A stretch of DNA of 64,000 bases from assembly GCA_964604675.1 (NCBI GenBank), contig CAZSAT010000027.1, positions 1-64,000 of the forward strand, in the 5' to 3' direction. Each line of letters starts with the position of its first letter. The stretch's first letter is position 1. The notes under the pieces were generated by a model, which searched no databases, was not told where the DNA came from, and worked only from the letters and a program-made list of their open reading frames with translations. The DNA is from CAZSAT01 sp964604675 (GTDB lineage: Bacteria; Myxococcota_A; UBA796; CAJQPC01). Below are positions 53,744 through 64,000 of this stretch, piece after piece. A program made the position numbers and the translations under genes.

Positions 53744-53759
53744 CGCAGAGGCGGAATTC

Positions 53760-56543
<2,784 letters not shown>

Positions 56544-56553
56544 TGACCATGCC

Positions 56554-56578
56554 GGGGCGGCCGGTCGCTGGCCGCCCC
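56554..56578 (+). terminator. hairpin after nrdJ
   Basis: GGGGCGGCC (56554-56562) and GGCCGCCCC (56570-56578) form a perfect 9-bp stem with a seven-base loop, eleven bases past the nrdJ stop. No T-run follows. Confidence 0.65.
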
Positions 56579-56884
56579 ACCCTCCATCCTCCCCAGGGCC
56601 TTCATCCGGGGTCACCGTCCGACCTGACGCAGTGCGTCCGGCGGGCATCCTGACCGGACCGGGTGGGGCGAAGCGCCCGCTTCGTCCCACCCTTCTGCGC
56701 TGTGGCGGAAGCCGTGCCTCTACGCCGACTTGATCGGGCCTCGCCGGCCCTTCGGGCCCCCAGCGACCCCGCGCCTCCTCGACGTGCCCCTGGCACGCCT
56801 TCGTCGGACGCATGGCCACTGGGGACCCGAAGGACTCGGCGATCCTCCAATCAACCCGCCGCAGAGTCACGGTAGCCTCCCGGT
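56579..56884. other. 306-bp intergenic region with second copy of a 23-bp repeat
   Basis: No gene is seen here. It holds several GC-rich hairpins (for example GGCCC and GGGCC around TTC near 56745-56757), the second copy of the 23-base repeat at 56772-56794 (first copy 28237-28259), and the TAGCCT -10 element (56873-56878) of the following gene. The two repeat copies share nothing else obvious beyond a hairpin just upstream. Confidence 0.6.
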
Positions 56885-58501
56885 GTGAGGCGACGCTGGC
56901 AGACATTGGGGACGGTGGTCGCCCTGGGGGCGGCTGCGCTGTGGTGGAGCCAGGGGCGCGTGCCGGCCACCTGGCGCGCCGAGCGGCCGGGTGCCGCCGA
57001 CGCGGCCCTGCACGCCATGGCGGTGTGCGAGTCGGTCCCGGTCCTGGACGCCGACGGCCTGCTCGCCATCCTGGTGCAGGATCTGGAGGACCCGGCCTGC
57101 GGCACCGACGAGCGCGTGGTCGCGCTCCTGGCCGAACACCCCGATCCGAGGTGGGACCGCTGGCTCGCTGGGCTGCTGGCCCGCCGCGCCGGGCCCGATC
57201 GGCTGCGCCTGCGCGCGAGCCTCGCGCTCCTCCGTCGGCAGGGGCTCACCGAGTCCGTCGCCGACGAGCTCGCGTCCGGACGTCTCACCGACGAGGCTCG
57301 TGCGCGCCTCGGGGAGGCGGCCGAGGAACAGGGCGCCCTCGACGCCTTCCTCGAGGAGCGTCCGGACCCGCTGCTCGACGCCACCCGTGCGTCGCTGCGC
57401 TGGGCCAGCGGCGACGAGACCGCCCGCGCGGCGATGCTGTCGGCGCTCGAAGCGGAGCGGGTGGCCGACGATGTCGCGGAGGGCGCGGCGGCGCGCCGGC
57501 GGCAGGTGCTCGGGAGTCGGGCCCTCGCGGGGCTGGGGCTCGACGACGGGGTGCTGGATCACGCGCTCTCGGGCGCTGGGCTCGCCTCGGAACTGCGCCC
57601 GGTGCAGCTCGCTGTGCTGCGGGCGCACGAACACACCTCCTGCGTGGTGGTGGACGCGGCCTGCCTCGCGTTGCTGGTCGATCTGCTGCAGGTGCCCGTC
57701 GACCCCTGGTCCGAGGTGGCGCCGCTCGCGGGCACGCTGGAGCCGGGTCCACAGCGACGCCTCGGGGCGGACTGGGAGCGCGACCTCGCGGACCTCACGG
57801 ACCACGCGGGCCTGCTCGCCGCAGCGGCGGACGTGCTGGACGGCGAGGGCGGACGCCTGCTCGGCGAGGTCGCTCACCCGCTGCACGACTACGGCCCCGC
57901 TGCCTGGCGGGCCGGTCACCGGGGCGACCCGGCGTCGGTGCTGGCCCACGCGGGAGGTCCTCCCGGGGCCGTCGCCGTCGCGGCGCTCGTGCTGGGCGAC
58001 CTCGCGGGGGTGGCGGTCGAGCTCAGCCACGCTGGCGAGGTGCTGCGCCTCACCGCCGGGGGCCGCACCGCCTGGGTGGGACCGTGCGGTCCGGGCGCCG
58101 AGCCGGTGGACGAGGTGCAGCCGCTGTCACGCACATCAGCGCTCGATCTGGCGCGCATGGAGCGGCTGGGCTCGGCGCTCGCGGACGGCGACCTGCCGCG
58201 CGCCCGGCGCCTCGACGGCGCGATCTCGGCGGACGCTGCGGTGACCTGGCCCCGCTGGCCCGAGCTGCGTGCCTCGTTGGTCGCGTGCGAAGGCAAGCTC
58301 CCCCAGGTCACCGGCGCGGCGCGCGTCCGCGCGGCCGGATGGGCCGCGGCCTGCGGGCACCCGGACATCGCCGCGCGCCTGACCGACGATGCGCCGGGCA
58401 TGGTGCCGGAGGCGTCTGAGGCCGGCTGCGGGTCCACCTGGGTGGTGCCTCAGCCCAGCGCGCCCACCATCGAGCGCACCCGGGCCACGTCCAGCGGCTG
58501 A
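56885..58501 (+). CDS. HEAT-like helical protein with N-terminal anchor, unknown
   Basis: A 538-residue protein with an N-terminal hydrophobic anchor (LGTVVALGAAALWWS) after a basic MRRRWQ, then a long alpha-helical, Ala/Leu/Arg-rich body with irregular HEAT-like repeats (RLRLRASLALLRRQGLTES, RRQVLGSRALAGLGLDDG). A few Cys residues are scattered. GTG 56885 follows TAGCCT by six bases, a leaderless layout. The last 17 codons overlap the convergent btpA-family gene. Function unknown; probably an envelope scaffold. Confidence 0.65.
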   Translation: MRRRWQTLGTVVALGAAALWWSQGRVPATWRAERPGAADAALHAMAVCESVPVLDADGLLAILVQDLEDPACGTDERVVALLAEHPDPRWDRWLAGLLARRAGPDRLRLRASLALLRRQGLTESVADELASGRLTDEARARLGEAAEEQGALDAFLEERPDPLLDATRASLRWASGDETARAAMLSALEAERVADDVAEGAAARRRQVLGSRALAGLGLDDGVLDHALSGAGLASELRPVQLAVLRAHEHTSCVVVDAACLALLVDLLQVPVDPWSEVAPLAGTLEPGPQRRLGADWERDLADLTDHAGLLAAAADVLDGEGGRLLGEVAHPLHDYGPAAWRAGHRGDPASVLAHAGGPPGAVAVAALVLGDLAGVAVELSHAGEVLRLTAGGRTAWVGPCGPGAEPVDEVQPLSRTSALDLARMERLGSALADGDLPRARRLDGAISADAAVTWPRWPELRASLVACEGKLPQVTGAARVRAAGWAAACGHPDIAARLTDDAPGMVPEASEAGCGSTWVVPQPSAPTIERTRATSSG

Positions 58502-59235
58502 TCCAGGCGCCCGTCGCGGTGCAGCCAGGTGCCGACGATGGCGGCGTCGAGCAGAGCGTTCAGGGCGTCGGCGCGTTCGGGGGTCATGCCCGAGCCCTGC
58601 CAGATGGTGGCCTCGGGCACCGCTTCGCGCACCCGCCGGACGTCGTCGGGCGCGGTGGGCCGGCCGGTGCCGGAGCCACTGACCACCAGCACGTCGGCCC
58701 CCCCACGGTGCCAGGTGTCGCGCGCGGCATCTTCGAGGGCCCAGTCGCCCAGAGGCGCCGCGTGCTTGACCAGCACGTCGGCGACGAGCCCGAGGTCGGG
58801 GTCCAGGCGTTGCCGGTAGAGCAGCGTGCTGCGCGCCCGGCCTTCGATCACGCCCTGGTCGGTGACCATCGCGCCGATGTGCACGTTCACGCGCACGAAC
58901 TGCGCCTCGGCGGCCGCCGCTGCTCCGAGGGCCGCGTCGGCGTCGTTGCGCAGCGCGTTCACGCCCACCTGCAGCGCGTCCCCGAAGCGCTGTCGGACCT
59001 CTCGGGCCACGACCGCCAGCATCGCCGTGACGTGGGGCTCTACGCAGGGCGCGAAGGGAGCGTCGCCCAGGTTCTCCACGATGCAGGCGCCGGCGCCCCC
59101 TTCCGCGAGCGCCTCGGCGTCGCGCAGGGCGCGGTCCAGCACGCTCGCCAGGCCAGGCGAGGGGCGCGGCGCGCCGGGCAGCGGAGGGAGGTGCAGCACG
59201 CCGATGAGGCGCGACGTGGGCTGGAGCCAGGGCAT
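58450..59235 (-). CDS. BtpA/SgcQ family TIM-barrel protein
   Basis: A 261-residue protein of the BtpA family. LIGVLHLPPLPGAPRPSP, EGGAGACIVENLGDAPF, VGVNALRNDADAALGAAAA, FVRVNVHIGAMVTDQGVIEG and VVSGSGTGRPT are conserved landmarks of the barrel. BtpA affects photosystem I stability in cyanobacteria; SgcQ-type members are in sugar operons; the reaction is unknown for most. ATG 59235 lies six bases after TACGGT on the minus strand, a leaderless layout. Its 3' end overlaps the convergent gene by 52 bases. Soluble, cytoplasmic. Confidence 0.88.
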   Translation of the reverse strand: MPWLQPTSRLIGVLHLPPLPGAPRPSPGLASVLDRALRDAEALAEGGAGACIVENLGDAPFAPCVEPHVTAMLAVVAREVRQRFGDALQVGVNALRNDADAALGAAAAAEAQFVRVNVHIGAMVTDQGVIEGRARSTLLYRQRLDPDLGLVADVLVKHAAPLGDWALEDAARDTWHRGGADVLVVSGSGTGRPTAPDDVRRVREAVPEATIWQGSGMTPERADALNALLDAAIVGTWLHRDGRLDQPLDVARVRSMVGALG

Positions 59236-59275
59236 GGAGTGACCGTACCGCGACTCGGCGGCTCGCCGGCCCCTG

Positions 59276-59674
59276 TCAGCGCTTCAGGGCCTGCTGGATC
59301 ACGTCGTGAGGAAAGCCGCGGCTGCGGAGCCAGCGCTCGAGCTTCTGGCGGCCCTCCCAGTCGTCCGGCACCCCCTTCCGTTCGATCAGGGCGGCACACC
59401 GGGTGACCCAGTCACCTTCCGATTCGGCCTCCGCGAGGCCCTGCGCGATCGCCCAGCCCTCGAAGCCGCGGGCCTTGAGCTCCTGCGTGATCCGCATCGG
59501 GCCCTTGCGGCCCACCCGCGCCCAGTGCCGCGCGAGGCTCTCCGCGGCGCGGCCGTCGTCCAGCCAGCCCTGGTCGGCCAGCCGGTCGAGCGCGTCGTCG
59601 ATCTCGTCGTCCGGGCAGCCGCGATCACGCAGCTTGCGCCTCAGCTCTTCGGAGCCGTGCTCCCGACGATCCAA
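59276..59674 (-). CDS. recX: regulatory protein RecX
   Basis: RecX, a modulator of the RecA filament. Three-helix repeats are visible: RREHGSEELRRKLRDRGCPDDEIDDALDRL, GWLDDGRAAESLARHWARVGRKGPMRITQELKARG, then WEGRQKLERWLRSRGFPHDVIQQAL. The start is unclear: TTG 59674 is the first standard start outside rpmG, but homologous sequence (TTWSKALRLL) begins upstream at about 59707, and the frame stays open to an ATG at 59863 inside rpmG. The reported coordinates are the minimum. The gene follows rpmG directly on the same strand. Confidence 0.75.
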   Translation of the reverse strand: MDRREHGSEELRRKLRDRGCPDDEIDDALDRLADQGWLDDGRAAESLARHWARVGRKGPMRITQELKARGFEGWAIAQGLAEAESEGDWVTRCAALIERKGVPDDWEGRQKLERWLRSRGFPHDVIQQALKR

Positions 59675-59718
59675 CAGGCGGAGCGCCTTCGACCAGGTGG
59701 TCGGAGGCGTGCGAGACC

Positions 59719-59907
59719 CTACTTGATCTCCTTGTGCGGCGTGTGCTTGCGCTCGTACCGGCAGTACTTGCTGAACTCGAGCCGTTGCGGCGTGTTCTTC
59801 TTGTTCTTCTTGGTCGAGTAACGACTCACGCCGGGCATCCCGCTCTTCCTGCAGGTCGTGCACTCGAGGTGGATGATCGTGGCGCCCTTGGCAGATTTCT
59901 TGGCCAC
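59719..59907 (-). CDS. rpmG: 50S ribosomal protein L33
   Basis: A 62-residue L33 (GTG start, GGAGG upstream). It carries CTTC as the first zinc knuckle and TKKNKKNTPQRLEFSKYC as the core, but the second knuckle reads YCRYERKHT, with one Cys where zinc-binding forms have CxxC. So this is between the C+ (zinc) and C- forms. L33 sits near the E site of the 50S subunit. Rest of the sequence, ending KHTPHKEIK, is normal. Confidence 0.93.
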   Translation of the reverse strand: MAKKSAKGATIIHLECTTCRKSGMPGVSRYSTKKNKKNTPQRLEFSKYCRYERKHTPHKEIK

Positions 59908-59965
59908 GGTTCCTCCAGGGGGGTGCGGCTTGGACCCGGCGGTTTATCGAGGGGATCGGGGTGCG

Positions 59966-60550
59966 TCAACGACGCTTCTTGTTCCTCCGACCCTTGCCGC
60001 GTCGGGGCGGGGGGCCCTTCTGCGGACGCGCGGGCTTCGGCGGGGCCGCCGGGCGCCCTGCCGCGGCCTGTCCGACCTTCGGCCGCTTGCCGCGCTTGCC
60101 GCTCGTGTCGGGCGTGGGAAGCAGCCTGAAGGGGCTCCCGGCCACCGCCACGTTTCGTCCCAGCACCACCACCAAGCCAGCCAGCAGGCCGAAGAACAGG
60201 TTGGCGGGTCCGAGCAGGCTGACGGCGCGATCGCCCACGCGGACCGACCAGGAGAAGCGGGTCTTCTCGACCGCTGGCGCCTCCTCGGGCCGCTCGGCCG
60301 GCGGCACGCCGAAGGGCGCGAGCGGCAGGCTGTAGGACGAGAACGCGTCGACGGGCAGCACCACCTCGGTCCAGCCGTCGCCCTGGTCGAGCACGAAGCG
60401 CCGCATGGTGTCGTCCACGCCGTCTGAGCCGGGCACGGGGCGGTGGCCGACGGCCACGCCGTGGTACGCGAGCAGGAAGTCTGCGCTCCCGAGTGAGACG
60501 CCCACGCCCAACAGGCACCCGACCACCACGCTCAACCAGAAGGTCTTCAT
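59966..60550 (-). CDS. membrane protein with basic Pro/Lys/Arg tail, unknown
   Basis: A 194-residue protein with an N-terminal membrane segment (WLSVVVGCLLGVGVSLG), a short extracytoplasmic domain (about 25-110), a second membrane segment (LGPANLFFGLLAGLVVVLG), and a low-complexity basic tail (about 150-194; KRGKRPKVGQAAAGRPAAPP, ending KGRRNKKRR). The tail would be cytoplasmic and could bind nucleic acid or anionic lipid. ATG 60550 follows TAGCCT by exactly six bases on the minus strand. No family recognised. Confidence 0.6.
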   Translation of the reverse strand: MKTFWLSVVVGCLLGVGVSLGSADFLLAYHGVAVGHRPVPGSDGVDDTMRRFVLDQGDGWTEVVLPVDAFSSYSLPLAPFGVPPAERPEEAPAVEKTRFSWSVRVGDRAVSLLGPANLFFGLLAGLVVVLGRNVAVAGSPFRLLPTPDTSGKRGKRPKVGQAAAGRPAAPPKPARPQKGPPPRRGKGRRNKKRR

Positions 60551-60572
60551 GGGGGGAGGCTACCTCGGCACT

Positions 60573-61445
60573 CTACCCCTCGGGCACCAGGTGGTGCAGC
60601 ACCAGCTCCGGTGGGCAGCGCCGTCGGTAGGGCGCGATCGACCAGCCGAGGCCCACCGAGACGTAGAGCCAGGCGTGCTCGCGGCGGTACCACCCGGCCA
60701 CGTACGCTCCGCTGCCCTTCGGCACGAAGAAGGCGCCCAGCGCGGGCAGGATGACCTGGCCGCCGTGGGTGTGGCCCGAGAGCACCAGGCGGACGCCGTC
60801 CCGGGCCAGGTCGTCGAAGAGCCCGGGCGAGTGCGAGAGCACCACGGCCGGCCGACCCGCCAGCCGCGTGAGCACGGCTTGGGCATCCGGCTCCCCCGCG
60901 TAGAAGTCGTCGGTGCCGGCCAGCGCCACCCCGGCGATGTGCACGACCTCGTCCATCAGCAGACGAACGCCGTGGCGGGCCAACACCGGTCGCCAGCGCT
61001 CGGGGGGGGCGTCGCCCCAGTACTCCCAGTTCCCCATCACCGCGAAGCGGCCCAGAGGCGCGTCCGGCAGGGCCCCGAGCAGCCGGTCCACCGCGTCGAG
61101 GGTCCAGCCACGGGTGGCCACGTCGCCCGTGAGCACCACCGCGTCCGGGGTGAGCCCGGCGAGCGCCGCCACCAGCCGGTCGAGGCGACGATCCGCCTCG
61201 CGCAGGTGCACGTCGGAGAGCTGGAGCAGGCTGATGGGCCGGTCCAGGCCCGGCATCTCGAGCGTGTGCTCGACCAGGTCGATGCGCTCGAGCTCCAGCA
61301 GGTGTCCGAGCAGGCCGCCTGCCACCCGGCGGCGGCGGGTGCCTCCCGGGGCGGCCGCGGGCTTGCGCCGGCTGTTCGCGGGGAACATCGTGCCTCGCTG
61401 GGCTGCCAACCAGGTGATCTTCGCGATCCGGGCCAGTCCTCTCAC
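60573..61445 (-). CDS. metallophosphoesterase (calcineurin-like), membrane-associated
   Basis: A 290-residue calcineurin-like phosphoesterase. Metal motifs are in order: LLQLSDVHLREADRR (D-x-H), VVLTGDVATRG (GD), FAVMGNWEYWG (GNWE, in place of GNHE), VVLSHSPGLFDDL and LVLSGHTHGGQVILP (GHTH). This GNWE/GHTHGGQ pattern is typical of the UDP-2,3-diacylglucosamine hydrolase LpxH2-like/YkuE branch acting on lipids at the membrane. GTG 61445 overlaps the upstream stop (GTGA). Basic residues near the N-terminus may contact the membrane; no clear helix. Confidence 0.85.
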   Translation of the reverse strand: MRGLARIAKITWLAAQRGTMFPANSRRKPAAAPGGTRRRRVAGGLLGHLLELERIDLVEHTLEMPGLDRPISLLQLSDVHLREADRRLDRLVAALAGLTPDAVVLTGDVATRGWTLDAVDRLLGALPDAPLGRFAVMGNWEYWGDAPPERWRPVLARHGVRLLMDEVVHIAGVALAGTDDFYAGEPDAQAVLTRLAGRPAVVLSHSPGLFDDLARDGVRLVLSGHTHGGQVILPALGAFFVPKGSGAYVAGWYRREHAWLYVSVGLGWSIAPYRRRCPPELVLHHLVPEG

Positions 61446-62374
61446 GGGCACAACACCACCCGGCCGCGACGGGCGGGGTCGCGGGCCGCCTCGAGGGCCG
61501 CCTCCCAGTCGTCGAGCGCGTGCACGCTCGCCACGGGGTGACGGAGGAGCCCGAGCCCGACCATCGCCGCGAGCTGGGCACGCAGCGGGCGCCCGCGGTC
61601 GGCGCGGGCCTGGTTGTCGGCGTAGAGCCAGAAGCCGCGCATCGTCAGCCCGCGAAACACCAGGTCGCCGATGCCGAGCTCGGGGGCCTGCCGCGACATG
61701 CCCCCGTAGACCACCACCTCGGCCCCGGGTGCCAGGCAGCGGGCCAGGCGGGCGGTCCAGGTGCCGCCGACCCCGTCGAGCAGCCTCACGATGGGGCCCC
61801 CTGCCGCGTCCCGCACGCGACGCCCCAGGCCAGGACCGTCGAGCACGACGCCGGCGAGGCCCTCGAGCTCCGGTGCCTCCCGGCGGCACACGGCGACCAC
61901 GTGGAGCCCGCGCAGGGCCGCGAGCTGGGCCACGAGCTGCCCCACACCGCCCGCGCCGGGCGCCGAGATCACCACGTCGCCTGGGCGCAGGCCCTCCAGC
62001 AGGCGCCACGCCGTGGGCGCGTTGATCCAGCTCATGCAGGCCTGGACGGGGTCGAGCCCCTTCGGCACCGGCTCGAGCGCCGCCTCGTCGAGCACCACGC
62101 GCTCCCGCCAGGCGCCGGTGCGCACGGGCAGCACCACCCGAAGCCCGGCTTGCTCGCCCGTCAGCACCTCGCCCACGCCCTCCATGCCGGGGGTCCAGGG
62201 GAGCTCGGGAAGCAGGGGGTAGAGCCCTCGAACCGTGAGGAGGTCGGCCGGATCGATCGGGCTGGCCAGCACCTGGACCAGGACCTGGCCAGCGCCCACA
62301 GCCGGCTCATCGACCGCTGCGAGCCGGAGGACCTGGGCAGGATCGCCGCGCTCGGACTGGAGGAGTGCACGCAT
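61442..62374 (-). CDS. zinc-independent MDR reductase, MECR/quinone-oxidoreductase-like
   Basis: A 310-residue medium-chain dehydrogenase/reductase. The N-terminal catalytic domain has SPIDPADLLTVRGLYPLLPELPWTPGMEGVGEV, close to the pattern of trans-2-enoyl-CoA reductase (MECR), followed by INAPTAWRLLEG. NADPH fold: VVISAPGAGGVGQLVAQLAALRGLHVVAV, with the AxxGxxG-type motif. The structural zinc Cys cluster of alcohol dehydrogenases is absent, as expected for QOR and MECR. Likely reaction: NADPH-dependent reduction of an enoyl thioester or quinone. It is divergent from the next gene and coupled to the phosphoesterase. Confidence 0.8.
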   Translation of the reverse strand: MRALLQSERGDPAQVLRLAAVDEPAVGAGQVLVQVLASPIDPADLLTVRGLYPLLPELPWTPGMEGVGEVLTGEQAGLRVVLPVRTGAWRERVVLDEAALEPVPKGLDPVQACMSWINAPTAWRLLEGLRPGDVVISAPGAGGVGQLVAQLAALRGLHVVAVCRREAPELEGLAGVVLDGPGLGRRVRDAAGGPIVRLLDGVGGTWTARLARCLAPGAEVVVYGGMSRQAPELGIGDLVFRGLTMRGFWLYADNQARADRGRPLRAQLAAMVGLGLLRHPVASVHALDDWEAALEAARDPARRGRVVLCP

Positions 62375-62428
62375 CGTCGCACCCTCTATTGGGACCGGAT
62401 AGGCGCAGCACTTCGTCGTGGAGACCAC

Positions 62429-63733
62429 ATGATCGCCCTGATGCTCTCGGCCGCGCTGGCCGACGACACCGCCGCCGCCGCAGAAGCCGTCGAGACCACC
62501 GGCACCATCACCCTCACCGTCACCGGCCCGGTCGACGAACCCCACGTGCTGGAAGGCGCCTTCCCCGTCGCGGCCGAGCTGGCATGGACCGTGGAGAAGA
62601 AGTCCTACGCCCTCGAGCTCAGCGCCGAGCTGGAGGACGGCAACGCCGAGATCGACGGCTTGCTCTGGGAGGTCAAGAAGGGCAAGAAGAAGAAGGTCGT
62701 GGGCAAGCTCGACGTCTCCAAGCTCAAGGCCGATCGGGAAGGCGAGACCGACGCGAAGGTGGTCGCCCCCAAGGGCTACCTGAACGACGAGGGCGTGGGC
62801 ATCGCCGAGTGGACCCTCGTGGCCGGCTGGTCCAGCGGCTGGGAAGCCCCGGCGCGCGATCCCGCCGCCCCCGAGTCCTGGTCCGACGCCACCTTCGTGC
62901 TGTTGGGCGAGGGCGCGGCTCTCACGAGCGACAAGGCCACCACGGTGGCTCGTCTGGGGGCCGGCGTGCAGCCCTTCGAGCTCCTCGAGGAGAGCGACGG
63001 CTGGCTGAAGGTCAAGCCCGTCTCGGCCGCTGCGGCCGAGCAGCACTGCCAGACGCCCAACGGCACCCTCGCCGCGCTCGACGTGCCCTTCTGGGTCGAG
63101 CAGAGCGCGCTGGTGTCGGTCGCCCCGTCCGCTCTGAAGGCGGCCTTCGACGACGGCACCGCGGTCGAGCTTCGCGCGGGCGTCGGCGCCGTGCCCGGCG
63201 ACCTGGGCCCCACCGTGTCGTCCGATGGCCTCAGCTTCGCCGTCGAGATCGAGGGATGGTCCGACCGCTACCAGGTCGAAGCGGGCTTCGTCGAGCCGGA
63301 GGCCCCGCGCCTCCGCCTCTACAGCCGCACCGACCTGATGCTCGCGAAGCTCGGCGGCCAGCCCGTCACCGCGGAGTCCACCTTCACCGCGTACCCGGTT
63401 CGCGGCAAGGACGGTCAGCTCTTCACGGTCGGCAACGCCTGCGCCGAGCTCACCGTCTCCAACCCCGGCGCGGCCCCCACGAAGGCCGAGAAGTCCTTCA
63501 CCACGGACCTCCCCGAGGCTGTGCAACGGAAGGCCACCGCCACCGTCGCCGATGGCGCGGAGGTCTACTGGGCCAGCGGCCGCAAGGCCGGCGCGGTCAC
63601 CGGCACGCTCACCCTGCACACGGCGCTGGCGTCGAAGAAGGGCAAGTCCTGCACCACGGTTCCGCTGTCGGAGGGGGCGTCCGACGACGACCGCCTCGGC
63701 CTGTGCTTCCGCCCGGGCGACGTCACCGAGTGA
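62429..63733 (+). CDS. exported protein with SH3-like region, unknown
   Basis: A 434-residue exported protein with a very short signal peptide (MIALMLSAALA then DDTAAA). A first beta domain (about 20-130) contains a charged stretch (KKGKKKKVVGK). The middle part, LTSDKATTVARLGAGVQPFELLEESDGWLKVKPVS, matches the bacterial SH3-type pattern (variable loop, then W-V/L-K-V). The remainder is beta-rich, with Cys near residues 204, 346, 415 and 430. No catalytic motif. Probably a periplasmic binding or cell-wall-associated protein. Divergent from the MDR reductase; 54 bp between them. Confidence 0.65.
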   Translation: MIALMLSAALADDTAAAAEAVETTGTITLTVTGPVDEPHVLEGAFPVAAELAWTVEKKSYALELSAELEDGNAEIDGLLWEVKKGKKKKVVGKLDVSKLKADREGETDAKVVAPKGYLNDEGVGIAEWTLVAGWSSGWEAPARDPAAPESWSDATFVLLGEGAALTSDKATTVARLGAGVQPFELLEESDGWLKVKPVSAAAAEQHCQTPNGTLAALDVPFWVEQSALVSVAPSALKAAFDDGTAVELRAGVGAVPGDLGPTVSSDGLSFAVEIEGWSDRYQVEAGFVEPEAPRLRLYSRTDLMLAKLGGQPVTAESTFTAYPVRGKDGQLFTVGNACAELTVSNPGAAPTKAEKSFTTDLPEAVQRKATATVADGAEVYWASGRKAGAVTGTLTLHTALASKKGKSCTTVPLSEGASDDDRLGLCFRPGDVTE

Positions 63734-63742
63734 GCCGGAGGC

Positions 63743-63770
63743 TTGCATAGCTATACGGTTCTCTGTATAC
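63743..63770 (+). promoter_or_regulatory. AT-rich palindromes upstream of argR, candidate ARG boxes/promoter
   Basis: TTGCATAGCTATACGG (63743-63758) is a near-palindrome centred on ATAGCTAT, and TATAC (63752-63756) pairs with GTATA (63765-63769). AT-rich symmetric sequence is exceptional in this GC-rich DNA and lies just before argR, where autoregulatory ARG boxes and the -10 element would be. The exact consensus for this group is not known to me. Confidence 0.5.
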
Positions 63771-63779
63771 GGCAGGCCC

Positions 63780-64000
63780 ATGGCCCATCGTCATCGCCGA
63801 CACGCCTTGATCAAGCAGCTCGTGCAGAGCGGCCGCATCGGATCCCAGGAAGAGCTCGGGCGTCTGCTCGAAGACTACGGGGTCAGCTGCACCCAGGCCA
63901 CCCTGTCCCGTGACCTCAAGCACCTCGGCATCGCTCGCCGGAACACCGACGACGGGCCGGTCTACCAGCTGGACCGCCGCACCCAGTACATCAAGGCGCT
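63780..64000 (+). CDS. argR: arginine repressor ArgR, truncated by window end
   Basis: The first 73 residues of an ArgR family regulator. MAHRHRRHALIKQLVQSGRIGSQEELGRLLEDYGVSCTQATLSRDLKHLGIARR is the winged helix-turn-helix; TQATLSRDLKxLG is the family signature. The C-terminal arginine-binding hexamer domain lies outside the window. ArgR controls arginine biosynthesis and catabolism genes. ATG 63780 is preceded by GGCAGG. Palindromic AT-rich sequence upstream suggests autoregulation. Confidence 0.93.
   Translation, partial: MAHRHRRHALIKQLVQSGRIGSQEELGRLLEDYGVSCTQATLSRDLKHLGIARRNTDDGPVYQLDRRTQYIKA

Noticed and set aside
53640..53759. Cobalamin riboswitch in the nrdJ leader
   Set aside because: The leader is about 100 bases, too short, and no B12-box sequence such as GCCACTG in the right place was found.

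Overview
The window is high-GC DNA, densely packed with genes on both strands, and looks like a Myxococcota (deltaproteobacterial) chromosome. Several things point that way: a pilB-pilC-pilS-pilR-pilA type IV pilus block with a sigma54 pilA promoter, a cobalamin-dependent ribonucleotide reductase, a MopE-type metal-binding lipoprotein, many secreted proteins with low-complexity Asp/Thr/Gly stretches, and sulfatase-like lipoproteins. No rRNA, tRNA, insertion sequence or CRISPR array was seen. Taxonomy is inferred from content only.

Layout. 1-5 kb: accessory-looking end with a truncated HNH nuclease, a small calcium-binding-like protein, an ORF interrupted by an amber codon, and a compact minus-strand trio (two-Rossmann membrane protein, KAP P-loop NTPase, triple zinc-ribbon protein) that may be an undescribed defence or stress module. 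5-12 kb: a Ni/Co-transporter-like gene, then a tetR-led operon (LolA-like carrier, beta-barrel, two FtsX/LolC-type permeases, LolD-type ATPase) that reads as a complete trans-envelope export route, preceded by a 12-bp tandem array. 12-23 kb: secreted proteins: a VWA protein, three lipoproteins, an outer-membrane protein gene broken near its signal peptide, an HD hydrolase, an M2-like peptidase with a mutated zinc site, an M16 protease and a degenerate sigma/anti-sigma pair.

23-39 kb: type IV pilus block. pilB and pilC are separated by a membrane glycosyltransferase and two sulfatase-like genes, where Myxococcus has pilT. pilS, pilR and pilA follow, with three inverted repeats and a sigma54 promoter ahead of pilA, then a second pilin, a TMTC-like membrane protein, a TPR protein and folK. 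39-47 kb: fsa-type transaldolase, a FadR-like tetR with a palindromic operator, etfB-etfA, a large TPR membrane protein and two lipoproteins. 47-53 kb: pentapeptide-repeat protein, a UmuD/Y-polymerase-like protein ending in a perfect clamp-binding motif, a sulfatase-like lipoprotein, rpsD, a FimT-like minor pilin and a HEAT protein. 53-64 kb: nrdJ behind DnaA-like and NrdR boxes, a BtpA-family protein, recX, rpmG, metallophosphoesterase, an MDR reductase, an exported protein and the start of argR.

Three window-wide patterns stand out. Many starts lie exactly six bases after a TANNNT hexamer, suggesting leaderless transcripts. Many exported proteins have very short signal peptides with no Lys or Arg. 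Operon genes overlap by the four bases NTGA, implying translational coupling.
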